Origin: Strix aluco
Lineage: Eukaryota > Chordata > Aves > Strigiformes > Strigidae
Direction of reading: 5' to 3'
Length of the DNA stretch: 64,000 bases
NCBI RefSeq assembly: GCF_031877795.1
Contig: NC_133948.1
Span: 12,942,948 to 13,006,947, forward strand
The notes beneath the pieces were generated by a model that searched no databases, was not told the origin of the DNA, and was given only the letters and a program-made list of their open reading frames with translations. Position numbers and translations under genes: made by a program. Below, piece by piece: positions 1 through 9,611 of the stretch. Every line of letters begins with the position of its first letter. Position 1 is the stretch's first letter.

Positions 1-556
1 CAGGATCAGGAAGTTCTTCACTATAATTCCAGGTTTATACTTTCCATATGCAATTAGCTAAGATAATTCACTTTGCTCAGTCACTTTCTCCAAAGGTGCA
101 AGAAAGGTAATGATTGTCAGTCTCACAAGGCCATGAGGAAAAACTCACAGTACATGAGGGCTTAAATGTTACGGTTAACAGTAATAAAGCCAACTACTTC
201 AGCATTGAAGGACTGCTGCTTTTCTAAAATAGCCAAAAATCTCTAATAGACATGTGACTACAGTGGCAGAGCAGATCAGAGAGAAGAATAAAAAATGAAA
301 TTCAGAAATTCTGCATCAAAAACAGCTTCACTATACCCGCTAAATAATCTCAAATACTTGGTTGGCAATGTTGTTGCCCTCTTGCTAGAATTACTGCAAT
401 ATGATGTAATATTCCCCATTGTGTCCATGGACACGTGCAAATAAAAATTTTAATTCCTCAAAAATGATGTGACTGACATTTTTCAACTTTTTAGTAAGGG
501 CTCTCAAAAATTAAACCCAAGTTAAAAGAAATATATTTATGGTTCAGGCTAACAAA

Positions 557-587
557 GCTTAATTAATTAATGAGCTTAATTAATTAA
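557..587. repeat. Duplicated 14-bp TTAATTAA palindromic block
   Basis: GCTTAATTAATTAA occurs twice with only TGA between the copies (557-570 and 574-587). The 12-bp core of each copy is its own reverse complement, so the block is both a direct and an inverted repeat. It may be only low-complexity AT DNA. Confidence 0.7.
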
Positions 588-1084
588 ACCAACAGCAGCC
601 AGTGTACAGTCTAACAGCCTAATCTGATATAACATTTGTTGAAGGAGGCAGAAAACTATCTGCTATTGTATGTGATTTAGGTGTATATCCAAATTTGATA
701 AAATATGTCTAAAATTGAACTTTCCTTCTTAAATAATTTTCTCTGTTCTGGTTTTGTCTATGACAACACCATTATCCATCACCTCACTTCACAGCTTCTG
801 ACTCTTTCATTCCACTCCTCCTTTCAGTACCACTCTCACATAACCAAACTGCTCCAGACCACTAGTTCAGTCACCTAAAGCTGTACCCTCTTCTGTTATT
901 CCATAGCCAAATTATCCACAGTCTGCTTATCACCACTTTCTAATATGACCTCAAACCTTATGCATTCAGGCTTACTAACATTTAATAAGGTGTACATAAA
1001 AGCAGCAATATAATGGTACATTATCATTACATTGCAAATGTCTGATGGGTCAACGCCTCCTCGGATGGGTGAGAAGAAAGTCAC

Positions 1085-1161
1085 CTATACGAGAGAGCGC
1101 GCGATGCCATCAGGCTGTTCCAAATGTTCTCTGACTTTGTCTTTTGCAACAATAAATGCAT
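1085..1161 (-). CDS. Candidate internal exon of the CCDC60-like gene
   Basis: On the minus strand a 77-nt open segment is bounded by an acceptor (CAG before ATGCAT at 1161) and a good donor (ATAG/GTGACT at 1085). One frame is open throughout, 25 codons plus two bases, and reads QKTKSENIWNSLMASRALSY near its end. The segment contains a cluster of CpG dinucleotides that is unusual in the surrounding AT-rich DNA. It starts in phase 0, which matches the phase 0 end of the exon at 7093-7501, so the two could be spliced directly or through other symmetric exons. The acceptor pyrimidine tract is short. I do not recognise the peptide and the call depends on position and splice signals. Confidence 0.35.
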
Positions 1162-4100
1162 CTGTTACTATTTTTATAAGGGAAAAGTAGTGTAGTGTTA
1201 TGGTTGCTAACATAGTTAAAGGCTATAAATGATAAGACAGTTAAAAAAATACTTGAGCAACTCATTCTATTTACTGGAATCAACATTATCCGTAGGATGT
1301 GTACAACCAGAGTTTCACTTGCTTGCTGCTAGCAGTGACCCTGGTGAAAGCTGGAAGTATATGTACATCAGCATTCATCATGGTGAGTGAAGCAAAGATA
1401 CCACATCAGATGGATAACGCACACAAATTCTGCCCTGCCCAATGATTACCATGCTGAGAGCTTGCACACATAAGTTATCGACAGAGGTTATGAAGCCTGT
1501 AGGAAAAGTCATAACACCCACAGTTAGTTTCTCCCCCATGCACACAGAGCAGAACAGCTACTTCTCTGTATGTTCACTACAGACAGAAGAAAAAACCAAA
1601 CACTTCACAGCTTGTATCTGGTTAACACCAAAGGAAAAAAACCACAAACCCAAAACACAAAAAGCCCACAACACTCCTTTACCTATTAAAACCAAGAAAA
1701 TGAAACTAGAGAAGGTTAGTCAAAGAAAAACTATCTGCAAAATCCACCTATGTTAATTAGGTACAAGAAATCTCCATGGAAACCTAAGTCAGGCATACCT
1801 ATATAAGCATTGTATGGTAGGCTTTCAAATGGAAGCATCATGCACTGGTGACAGAGTCTTTCAGACATTCCTTAATGTACACTCAGGCAGGTCTCTCGGA
1901 GGCATAAAATGATGCACCCTTTCATTTCCATAACAAGCAGTAGAATCTTTCTAACAATGTGACACTATGAACTCTGAATTGTAATCACAGTGTCACTGTG
2001 CATGCACCTACTTTTTTTGTTTAACATGTTCTGTACTTAACATCACTAATATGTTTTGGCAATAGCAAGGTGATAAACTGTAGTCAATTGATAGAAGTCA
2101 GTAGTTGGACCACTGCCCTTTCTTGTGCAACCTATTTCTTTCTCTTCTGTCCTGAGCATTTCTAACATGTAGGCTTATGGCCAGCTGTAAGTTGCTGTGA
2201 CTTTAGAAAGCAAGAAAAAGTGAGGGGAAAAAAAAAAAGGAAGTAATTTCTTGAAAGTTAGAAGTTTAACTGTGTTGCACTCTGGAAATTTATTTTGTTC
2301 ATGATCTGCAAGAGATAACCAAGATTATGCAAGTCATGACACAATCTATATAGCTATCGCAATGGAAAGGTAAAGACAAGCCTGGTTTTGCAGGTGCCTT
2401 TAGTTTTCACACTGATTTTCATATGGGGGGGCATGCACTGCAGTCATAGCTTCAAAAAAAGAAGAAAAGAACTTGCGTGTAATTTTGTGTTTCTCATGTT
2501 CATTCCTAATTTTTCACCAGAAATGCATAAGGACAAACAAGATAAATTTGGATCACTCGGGAAGCTGAAAGCATGATTCTCACTGCAGCAATCTCTTCTG
2601 TACCCTCCCTGTTGTTTGTTCCCTTTGTTCTGTCCAAACACCAGCCCATATGAAAATTGTAATTCCTGAGTTGACAGACTGTGATGACATGATGAACCTG
2701 GCAAATTAGTACAAGCAGGAAAAAAAAAAACCCAAATATGAGTTTACCCTTGTAAACAAAGCACATCTCAAAATTCTCACTTTCACGAGAGGTACTCAAG
2801 TGTTTACCAACAAGGACTTTGAGGCTACCTCCAGAAAGCAGTGGGAAGATGTGGAAGGATCCAGTTTCACCAGCCAACAACCTACCAAAATACCTCAAGA
2901 GATACTTGAATCTGAACATCTCTATCAATCTTTTGGCACTTCTGCATAACAGCCATCCCAGTGATAACACCCTTACATTCTGCCTCATATAGCTAATACG
3001 GAAAAAAATACTCTAGAAAGTATTAGTATTTTGTAGCTTTTCACTTTCAAAGCCAGTTGAGTCATTAACAGAATGAAATATTGTGCTATCTTCTTTCTCA
3101 CTAATATTTTGTTGAAATATCACGTTCTTCAAATAGAAAATTTCAAGGTATTTCTGAACCTTCTTCTAAACCTGTAATAAAATTGTTTGTTTTTTAAAAA
3201 AATCACTCAGGCATAGCACTTCTTAGATGCAGGTGTGAGACCAGGGTTGATCAATGACCATATATTGGTTTCTCAATTCAGAAAGCATTAGGAATGTCAC
3301 ACACCAGCAGAGACTGGCCTGACCAGTTTCTCCATTTTGGAGGTACTAGGAAGACAACCCATCACTAATGTTTTCCTGCTCTTCCCAGAGCGATAAGGAA
3401 TTATGACTGACCTTCGCATCAGAGAGCTGGCACAAAGAAGGTTCTTTGCATTATAAGTTCTGCCTTGAAATATATGTTTTTAGTCTTCTGGAAAGCAAGG
3501 TTTTAAATTGGAAATCCTGACAGATCTTTAACTGCAGCAATAACAAATAACATCAGTGTAATTTCTCTTGAAAGAAATTGCTCTGTTTTCTACTCCAGTT
3601 TCCAGCTTAAAACCTTTCATTGCTGATGCTGTTGTCAATCTTATCTAGTGACCTATTTACCCAAAGCACAGAATTACAGAACAGAATTTTATGACAAGTA
3701 CAGAGCAGGCTTTGACACTAATAATACTTAAGATTTTGTGGGCTTGGATTGTTTTTAGGGCTTGGTCAGAAAGGCCACCTTTCTTTCATGTAAAAAGTCA
3801 ACAAGCCACCTCAGAGGTTTTGCAAATGAATTTGTCATAGCAATTAAGGGAAAGAAGCTATATAAACATGATAAAAGGTGACTAACATTCCTTAATGTAA
3901 CGGTGCATGGTGATAAGAAAGAGACCTTTAACACATTGCTCTGAACACTTAGGAAATAAAAAATACTGTCTGGGTAGCTACATTCTTTGACTTTCAATGA
4001 ATCAGTGCTGTCTGCAATGCACACCCGACCTTTGAGAGGGGAAAATACCTCAAACTGAACGAAGTAACTTCCAATTATTTGTAATGGAAACCTGGCAGTA

Positions 4101-7092
4101 TGGATATGGGCTGATATTAACAGAATGCAGAACCAGGCAGCCCCACAAGTTTTGAAAAGGCAAGAACCTGAAATCCATTGGGTAGATGCTTTGTGTAGCT
4201 GCTCTGGTTAAAATACATGGCCCATTCAACTCACTAGGATTCTTAAAGCCATAAGGGTCACAAAAATCCACATCATTGTGAGAGCTGACCACTCAGTTAT
4301 GCTTGGATAATACTGTACAGGATGGGTAAAAGAAGCCTCCTTGTTGTGGGTTTTTTGGGGGTGGGGGGTGTTGTTGGTTTTTTAAACACAAATGCTACAC
4401 TTCCTGAGCTTCCCCCAGCCCTTGCTGACATCACTAGTAGTTTGGAAGGGATTTATTTTGCTACAGTGAGTTGCAGTGGAATGCAATTCTTCCACTGCCT
4501 TGGCCCAGCTTTACTTAGTGTTTTCAGCATAAAACAGGTACTGTATTCTGTGTGACCGCAGTACAGCAGTTTCCAATGCAACAGTGAGAGCAGTCAAATA
4601 TCAGACGCCAAATTTATTTCATAAAGATACAAAAAGCATCCATGAACATACAGCTTTTCAGAACACATTTGTTGCCATCAAGTAGATAAAGCATCCTAAA
4701 CGTGCAATTATTACATATAATATCTTATGCCCATCTAATTTTGTATAACCATCCCAGCATACTTACTCAAATGTTTTTAGCTCTTAAAATCTATTTTTTT
4801 AAATAATACCAGTTTAGAAAGTAGCATTTGCCAGCAGATATTAGCATACTCAAGTCCTGTTGAATTCACAGGGCTTTTAATCATCATCTTGTTGTTTACA
4901 AATTTTACTGTCATTCATCACTGCAAATCATCAGCTGTACTCGTGGCTGAAGAAAACGCTAACTCAGAAGACAGAGATGAGTGCAAATGCGTTAATCAGA
5001 GAGCATGATTTTTACTACCAGGAATGTTATGCTCTCAGACACCTATAATTAGACATATCCAGTATCTACAATCTTCTCAGTTACTCAACATATTATGGAG
5101 ACTGCTAGGTGTGGGTGGGAATGGGGTAAATAACCCATATAAAGCAAAAATACAGGTAATACAAAGTGTTTTTAGAATTAGGCTATAGAAATACATTTCT
5201 GTTCCAGTATCTCTGAAAAACACACAAATAGATTTCTGCAGAGCACACTGGCAGCTTAAATAGTGAGAGCTGGTGTGGGAACAGCATGAAATCCATGGGC
5301 CTTCTCTAGTTTGTGGGGATGGAGGGAAGCTGAGGACAGGTCAGATCCATTGGCAGGAATTACTCATTTTTTTTTTAGTTTTTCAACTTAGTAACCACTA
5401 CCTTTTAGGAAAAGGAAAAAAAATGGTTAGTCTGAGATTTTCAGGACTATGCAGTGCTTTTAGCACTCTACACAAAAAGGAACAGCAGGTGTTAAGACTA
5501 CATCCCCTCTGATGGCTTCATGAATCTAAAGCATAAGCCACAACTACACATTTAGTGACCTACATATAGATTATTTTCTATATAAATTGTATACTTTTAA
5601 TTTGGTCAAAATTAAGTAGCTGAGTTTCAGCTGGGTTTCAGAGCACCCCTAATGATCAAATCATTATTCAATACCAAAACAACAACCACCACAAATTAGC
5701 CAACATTTTCAGGATTATCAGAATTTTAAAGAGTATATCTGCAGTTGAAAAAAAATCTTTAAAGCCACTTCTAATATTCAGAAGGAAAGATGTTTTAGAC
5801 ATTAAGGGTTAAAACAGGAACACTGGCAACACTTGCTGCATGTTGACTAATTTACAGAAACAAGCCTCTGAGTGAAGACAGCCAGCGAGATGCTGCTTTA
5901 GGTAGTATGTAAAAATAAAGTGAATGCCACCCATTGTCTATTTAGAGCTTAAAGCACTTGATCTAAAACTTCAAGCTCTGAATGCAACACACACAATCAG
6001 AGCAGAAAATTAAGTAGTGGGTGGACAGAATCTTTTCTGCCTACCCTGAATGATAACCAGGGTGCTTCTGCTGCAGCTATCAGAGACTATCCCTTGGGCA
6101 CTCCATTAGAAAGCACATAGCAAAGTGTAAGCTCAAAGTCACAGACTGATGTTACAAATAGGCTGGAGAGACTTTACTCTCTTTCCACAAGGAAAATTGC
6201 TCTCTGCACAAAACAGCACAGAGAACTCGGAGAGCTTTAGGTCTCCTTGTGTGAGCCAACAGCATTGAGGAAAAGAAAACAAATGGCAGAACGCTGCAAG
6301 CTCATCTCAAGCACCAGTGACTGAGTTCTTGTCCCTGTGGTTTAATGATTCAAGCTTGACTTAAAAGCAACTTGAGACAGTTCAAGACCCACGAAGTTAG
6401 TGGGTATGCAGCACTAAGGGGACCGGGAAATAATAACCACACAAACAATAAACCTATCACTGACGCTCCTGGCTAATTGCTTTATACCTTCCTGAAACCC
6501 AAATACAGAGCCAAGTAAAATACAAAATAATTAATCCACTACCTTCAAAGCCATCCCTACTTACATAAGTTGTACTACAAGCACTTTACTTTTTATACCA
6601 TTCCTATGCTCAACTTCTGAGCTTTTCACCTACTCCTCAACTGCCACCATTTATCATTCCTGCTTTTTAACCCATCCCTTACCCTCATGCCCTAAGTATG
6701 GTTCCTCCCCTTTCATTTTCAAGGCTTGTTACCTTTCCCTAACTATTTTCCCTTAAATTCTCATTATCTCATGTTTTCCTTTCCATTCATTAGCTGTTAT
6801 TGTCTCTGCTTCATTTTAAGCGCTCTCATCAAGAATTTTAAAGACCAGTTTCAAAAGCCAGTTACCAAATCACTTCAAAGCAGTCCCACTTTATTTACAA
6901 ATGCTCTGTACCATCATCAAATACTACATCAGATTGTGATTATTCACAAGAAGGCATGGAATATTGTTCTAAACATTTCTTTAAACAGAAATAATGATTC
7001 CCTTCCCTGGAAACAGGAGTTTACAGTTTACTCACAAGAAAAGCCTCCTTACTTTTCTATTTAAAGCAGAACCAGGAACGTCAGGCCTACCT

Positions 7093-7501
7093 GTGCAAGC
7101 TGCCCCAAAGAGTAGAGGGTGAGTTTCTTCGGGTCTGTGTAGAGAATCTCTCCAAGCTCCCGATAAGGCTTCCCAAGGGGGGTGAAGTGTCCCTGAGTGA
7201 ACTGCTTTTGCCTCCTATAGTAGTTTTCCCAGAACACTTGTTCTCTTGGAGGTTCACTGCTTTTGTAAATTGTTCTGCTTCTGGCCAAGACCTTTCCCTC
7301 CTTCCGAGCAAAGCCAGGCAAAGCCTGAATGCACACAAAATCTTGAGGATTCAACACTTTAGTGGCTGCCAGCACCTTCGTTCTGCTGTTCTTCTTAGGT
7401 GGACCTGGTGCCACAGGTGCCTTGAGTTTGCTACCCCTACCTGCATTTGCTACCACAGGTGCCTCAACTCTGCAGTGTTTAGATGCATCTGGTACTGGCA
7501 T
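7093..7501 (-). CDS. CCDC60: First coding exon of a CCDC60-like gene
   Basis: An ATG at 7501 opens a 136-codon minus-strand frame ending exactly at a donor (CACAG/GTAGGC, exon end 7093) in phase 0. An in-frame stop about ten codons upstream supports this start. The first half is Pro/Lys/Val-rich and looks disordered. The second half is dense and conserved-looking, with TIYKSSEPPREQVFWENYYR followed by FTPLGKPYRELGEILY and SLGQLAQ. The gene name rests mainly on synteny: a minus-strand gene directly downstream of HSPB8, itself downstream of SRRM4, matches the order I recall for human CCDC60. I could not align it to a remembered CCDC60 sequence. The CCDC60 family is poorly characterised; the candidate promoter upstream carries an X-box, which would suit a cilium-related gene. 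Later exons must lie largely left of this window. Confidence 0.6.
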
Positions 7502-7900
7502 TGTTCCACAATGGGAACCTCCGTGTTTTTACTTCCTAAATTATTAAAAACTCTAGTTGCCCAGTCATGAAAACACATACCTGCTGCCCAAACTCTGAAG
7601 CAAGTCTTTTTAATTTTCTAAAGAGTAGCCCAGCAGAAGAATTTTATGCTAACGCCTACATGAGGTCTCATTCCCCTCAGCAGCCCCTCAAGGAATAGAA
7701 ATAAATCCTGAGGGGCTGGGACACCTAAATGCTAACCAGTCTCCTGGGAAACACCCAGAGCACCTCCCTCTGAAGGGTGTCCTTACTAATAAAACTTCCT
7801 TTATACCTATTTTTAACAACAGCACAACCTCCCCTGCCCGCAGCTCTCACGCCAAGGGTCTCCCACCTCCCAAACTCTGGGGACCAGCCAAAACTCCCCC
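7502..7900 (-). other. 5' UTR or short intron between promoter and first coding exon
   Basis: This stretch separates the CpG island from the ATG at 7501. A weak acceptor (TTTAG at 7536-7537) could begin the coding exon, in which case most of this is a short intron; otherwise it is 5' UTR. I see no repeat or other gene here. Confidence 0.4.
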
Positions 7901-7904
7901 CACC

Positions 7905-8110
7905 TCCTTCCTTGAGGCGCCGCGGGGGGCGAGGACCGGCCCCTCTCCTCAGCCGCCTCAGAGGACGACGCCCGCGCGCGCGGCGCCGCGCGACAGTTAA
8001 CGGCCAACAGCGCGCGTCACTCGGTTGCCCGGGAAACGCCGCGCGGCGCCGCCGCACGTGCACCGGCACCGCGCGCCTGCGCAGAGAGGCCGGCGGGGGG
8101 GGGCGGGGCG
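7905..8110 (-). promoter_or_regulatory. CpG-island promoter of the CCDC60-like gene
   Basis: About 200 bp are extremely CpG-dense (repeated GCGCGC, CGGCGC) against an AT-rich left flank. The island contains an E-box-like CACGTG near 8056, an NRF1-like CGCGCCTGCGCA near 8070 and an X-box-like motif at 8024-8037. There is no TATA box, as is usual for CpG promoters. Position about 400 bp upstream of the ATG at 7501 makes it the likely promoter; the exact start site cannot be read. It could also fire to the right. Confidence 0.7.
8024..8037. promoter_or_regulatory. RFX X-box-like site
   Basis: GTTGCCCGGGAAAC matches the X-box consensus GTNRCC-N(0-3)-RGYAAC at 11 of 12 defined positions; the one mismatch is A in place of Y in the right half. 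It sits inside the CpG island. RFX factors use X-boxes to drive genes of motile and primary cilia. Function here is inferred. Confidence 0.5.
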
Positions 8111-8142
8111 TGCATGAGGGGCTGAGGCGAGGAGGCCTCGTG

Positions 8143-8170
8143 TGGGCGGTGCGTGGGGTGCTGGGCCTCA
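8143..8170. repeat. Minisatellite unit left of the LTR insertion
   Basis: A single unit containing GTGGGGTGCTGGGCCTCA matches the array at 8841-9033 (closest to its second unit) and is cut off by the LTR beginning at 8171. A more degenerate unit seems to precede it from about 8108. Confidence 0.7.
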
Positions 8171-8836
8171 TGAAACAAAGAAATTAACAGAATCCAATCA
8201 AACTGTTCAGCAGGTATTCTTTATTAGCAGCGCTGGGGTCGCCCTGGGGATTCTCCACCATAAGAGCTCCCAAGAATGAGCAAGGGACATCAGTTTACAC
8301 ACACACAAATCATACATATTCATTAGATTTCCTAGAAAGGGACATCTTATGATAATGAGTTCCCAGAATTCATTTACATAGTCCGGGCATGCGTAGTGAA
8401 AAGAGGGTGAGGGGCTTGGGTGGTCGGGGGAGGAAGTAAGCAGTCTTCTTCTCAGTGTTCGCTAGGGACCCTCTCTCCAGAGCGTGCGCTGTGAAGTAAA
8501 GTCCAGGTGTCTCCCCCCTAAATCAGCAGAATCATCCTCTCCTAACAGGGTCTCTGTGTCTCTTTGTTCGAGTCCCCCTTATTTCACTTTAGAAGTTGCC
8601 CAAGTGCTCACTGAAGGCCTTGAATCTGCTATTAGTGATTTCTGTAGGGAGCTTAACGAGTGTTTCAATTTTACCTCAACAGACAAAGGGACCTCAGGAA
8701 ACAGTTGAGAAGTCCGGAGTCCTTGAGAAACAAATGAAGCAAAACACAAGCAAAGCTTTCATACATCGCATCACAGTTTAGTCTTAATAATTGTCAGAAA
8801 TTCATTTGTTTGAGCCCTTTCATTCCCTTTCGCTCG
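8171..8836 (-). mobile_element. LTR-like element of endogenous retroviral type, antisense
   Basis: The segment begins with TG on the plus strand, carries an AATAAA poly(A) signal on the minus strand (plus TTTATT at 8220-8225) followed by a GCAGCGCTGG block, and shares collinear blocks with a second element at 9139. Shared blocks include the poly(A)/R-like region, CATATTCATTA, and a GCATGCG/CTGCGCA segment before a GGTGGTC-rich stretch. The left boundary falls abruptly inside a minisatellite unit, which marks an insertion point. The right boundary near 8836 is where the minisatellite resumes. No retroviral coding sequence is visible between the two elements, so this is probably a solo LTR. Family assignment needs a repeat library. 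Confidence 0.65.
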
Positions 8837-8840
8837 CACA

Positions 8841-9033
8841 GGCCATGCACAGGGTGCTGAGACTCGCATGGGCCATCCGTGGGGTGCTGGGCCTCACCCA
8901 GGCCGTGCACAGGGTGCTGAGCCTCACCCATGCCGTGCACAGGGTGCTGAGCCTCACACGGGGCCATGCACAAGGTGCTGAGCCTCACATGGGGCCGTGC
9001 ACAGGGTGCTGAGCCTCACACGGGGCTGTGCAC
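8841..9033. repeat. 30-31-bp minisatellite, about 6.4 units
   Basis: Tandem units of 30-31 bp share the core GTGCACAGGGTGCTGAGCCT, with first copies more diverged and later copies gaining one base. The array continues the single unit seen at 8143-8170 across the LTR insertion. Open frames across it simply reflect the periodicity and are not genes. Confidence 0.9.
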
Positions 9034-9138
9034 AAGAGGACGAGCAGGGAGCCCTTTGGGTGGCTGAGGCGCAAGATTTGCAGCAGGGTCCACACGTGGG
9101 GTGCCTGGTGCCCCGCGTGGCTGCTCGCTCGCCCATAG

Positions 9139-9565
9139 TGATACCGAAAAGCCGGTCGAGGAAGAACTCTCTAAGACTCAGAGTGTTAGAAAGCAGGCAT
9201 TCTTTACTGCAGCGCTGGCTGCACGGGGGATCACTCCTCCACAAGCGTGCACACCTTGGAGTGAAAAGCGGCTCCTTTCTATAGTGTAAAGCGTTTACAT
9301 ATTCATTATAATTCTGAGAATAGGGAGAGATACTACAATTAGTTTTGAGAAATCATTAACATAAATCCCGCCCCAAGTCCCTCTCTGTTGCGCCTGCGCA
9401 GTGGCTCCTGGTGGTCTTGGGCGGGGGTCTTCCGGATGAAGATTGAAGATGCCTCCTCTTCCTCTGGTGACTTTTCACCTAGTTAGCATTTCTATAGTCA
9501 TGACAATTTAGCCTTCATTGAGTCCCCATTCCTTATCTTGGGACTCAGTAGTTGCAGCTCCTTCC
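9139..9565 (-). mobile_element. Second LTR-like element, antisense
   Basis: Collinear with the element at 8171: a TG start, a variant poly(A) region (plus CTTTACT near 9201) followed by GCAGCGCTGG, a TTTACATATTCATTA block, a CTGCGCAGTGGC segment and a GGTCTTGGGCGGGGG stretch. The two copies are clearly related but diverged, so they do not look like the paired LTRs of one recent provirus. The right boundary is not certain; similarity fades around the GGGACTCAGTAG sequence near 9540. Orientation is inferred from the poly(A) signal side. Confidence 0.6.
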
Positions 9566-9572
9566 TTATCCC

Positions 9573-9611
9573 AAGAGCCCCTCCTGCTGAGAGCCCCTCC
9601 TGCTGAGAGCC
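9573..9611. repeat. Short tandem repeat, AGAGCCCCTCCTGCTG units
   Basis: Two full copies of a 16-17-bp unit and a partial third copy follow the second LTR-like element. Confidence 0.8.

Larger units (their letters stand above)
1..7092 (-). other. Intronic DNA of the CCDC60-like gene
   Basis: This AT-rich stretch lies downstream of the donor that ends the CCDC60-like coding exon at 7093, so it is read as intron sequence of that minus-strand gene. Stop-free runs exist on both strands, but none has a convincing exon structure except the candidate at 1085-1161. I see no complete transposon, RNA gene or long simple repeat, only short A/T tracts and a duplicated TTAATTAA block near 557-587. The intron assignment rests on the identity of the exon at 7093-7501 and is inference. 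Confidence 0.5.

Noticed and set aside
2506-2988. 160-codon minus-strand frame, with an 84-codon stop-free plus-strand frame over 2689-2949
   Set aside because: Both strands are open at once, the plus frame lacks a start, and neither peptide resembles a known family or shows splice sites. Chance is sufficient, although the plus-strand peptide has a protein-like composition.
8791-9284. Repeat-periodic open frames in the minisatellite
   Set aside because: A 30-bp period keeps all frames open; this is repeat structure and not coding.
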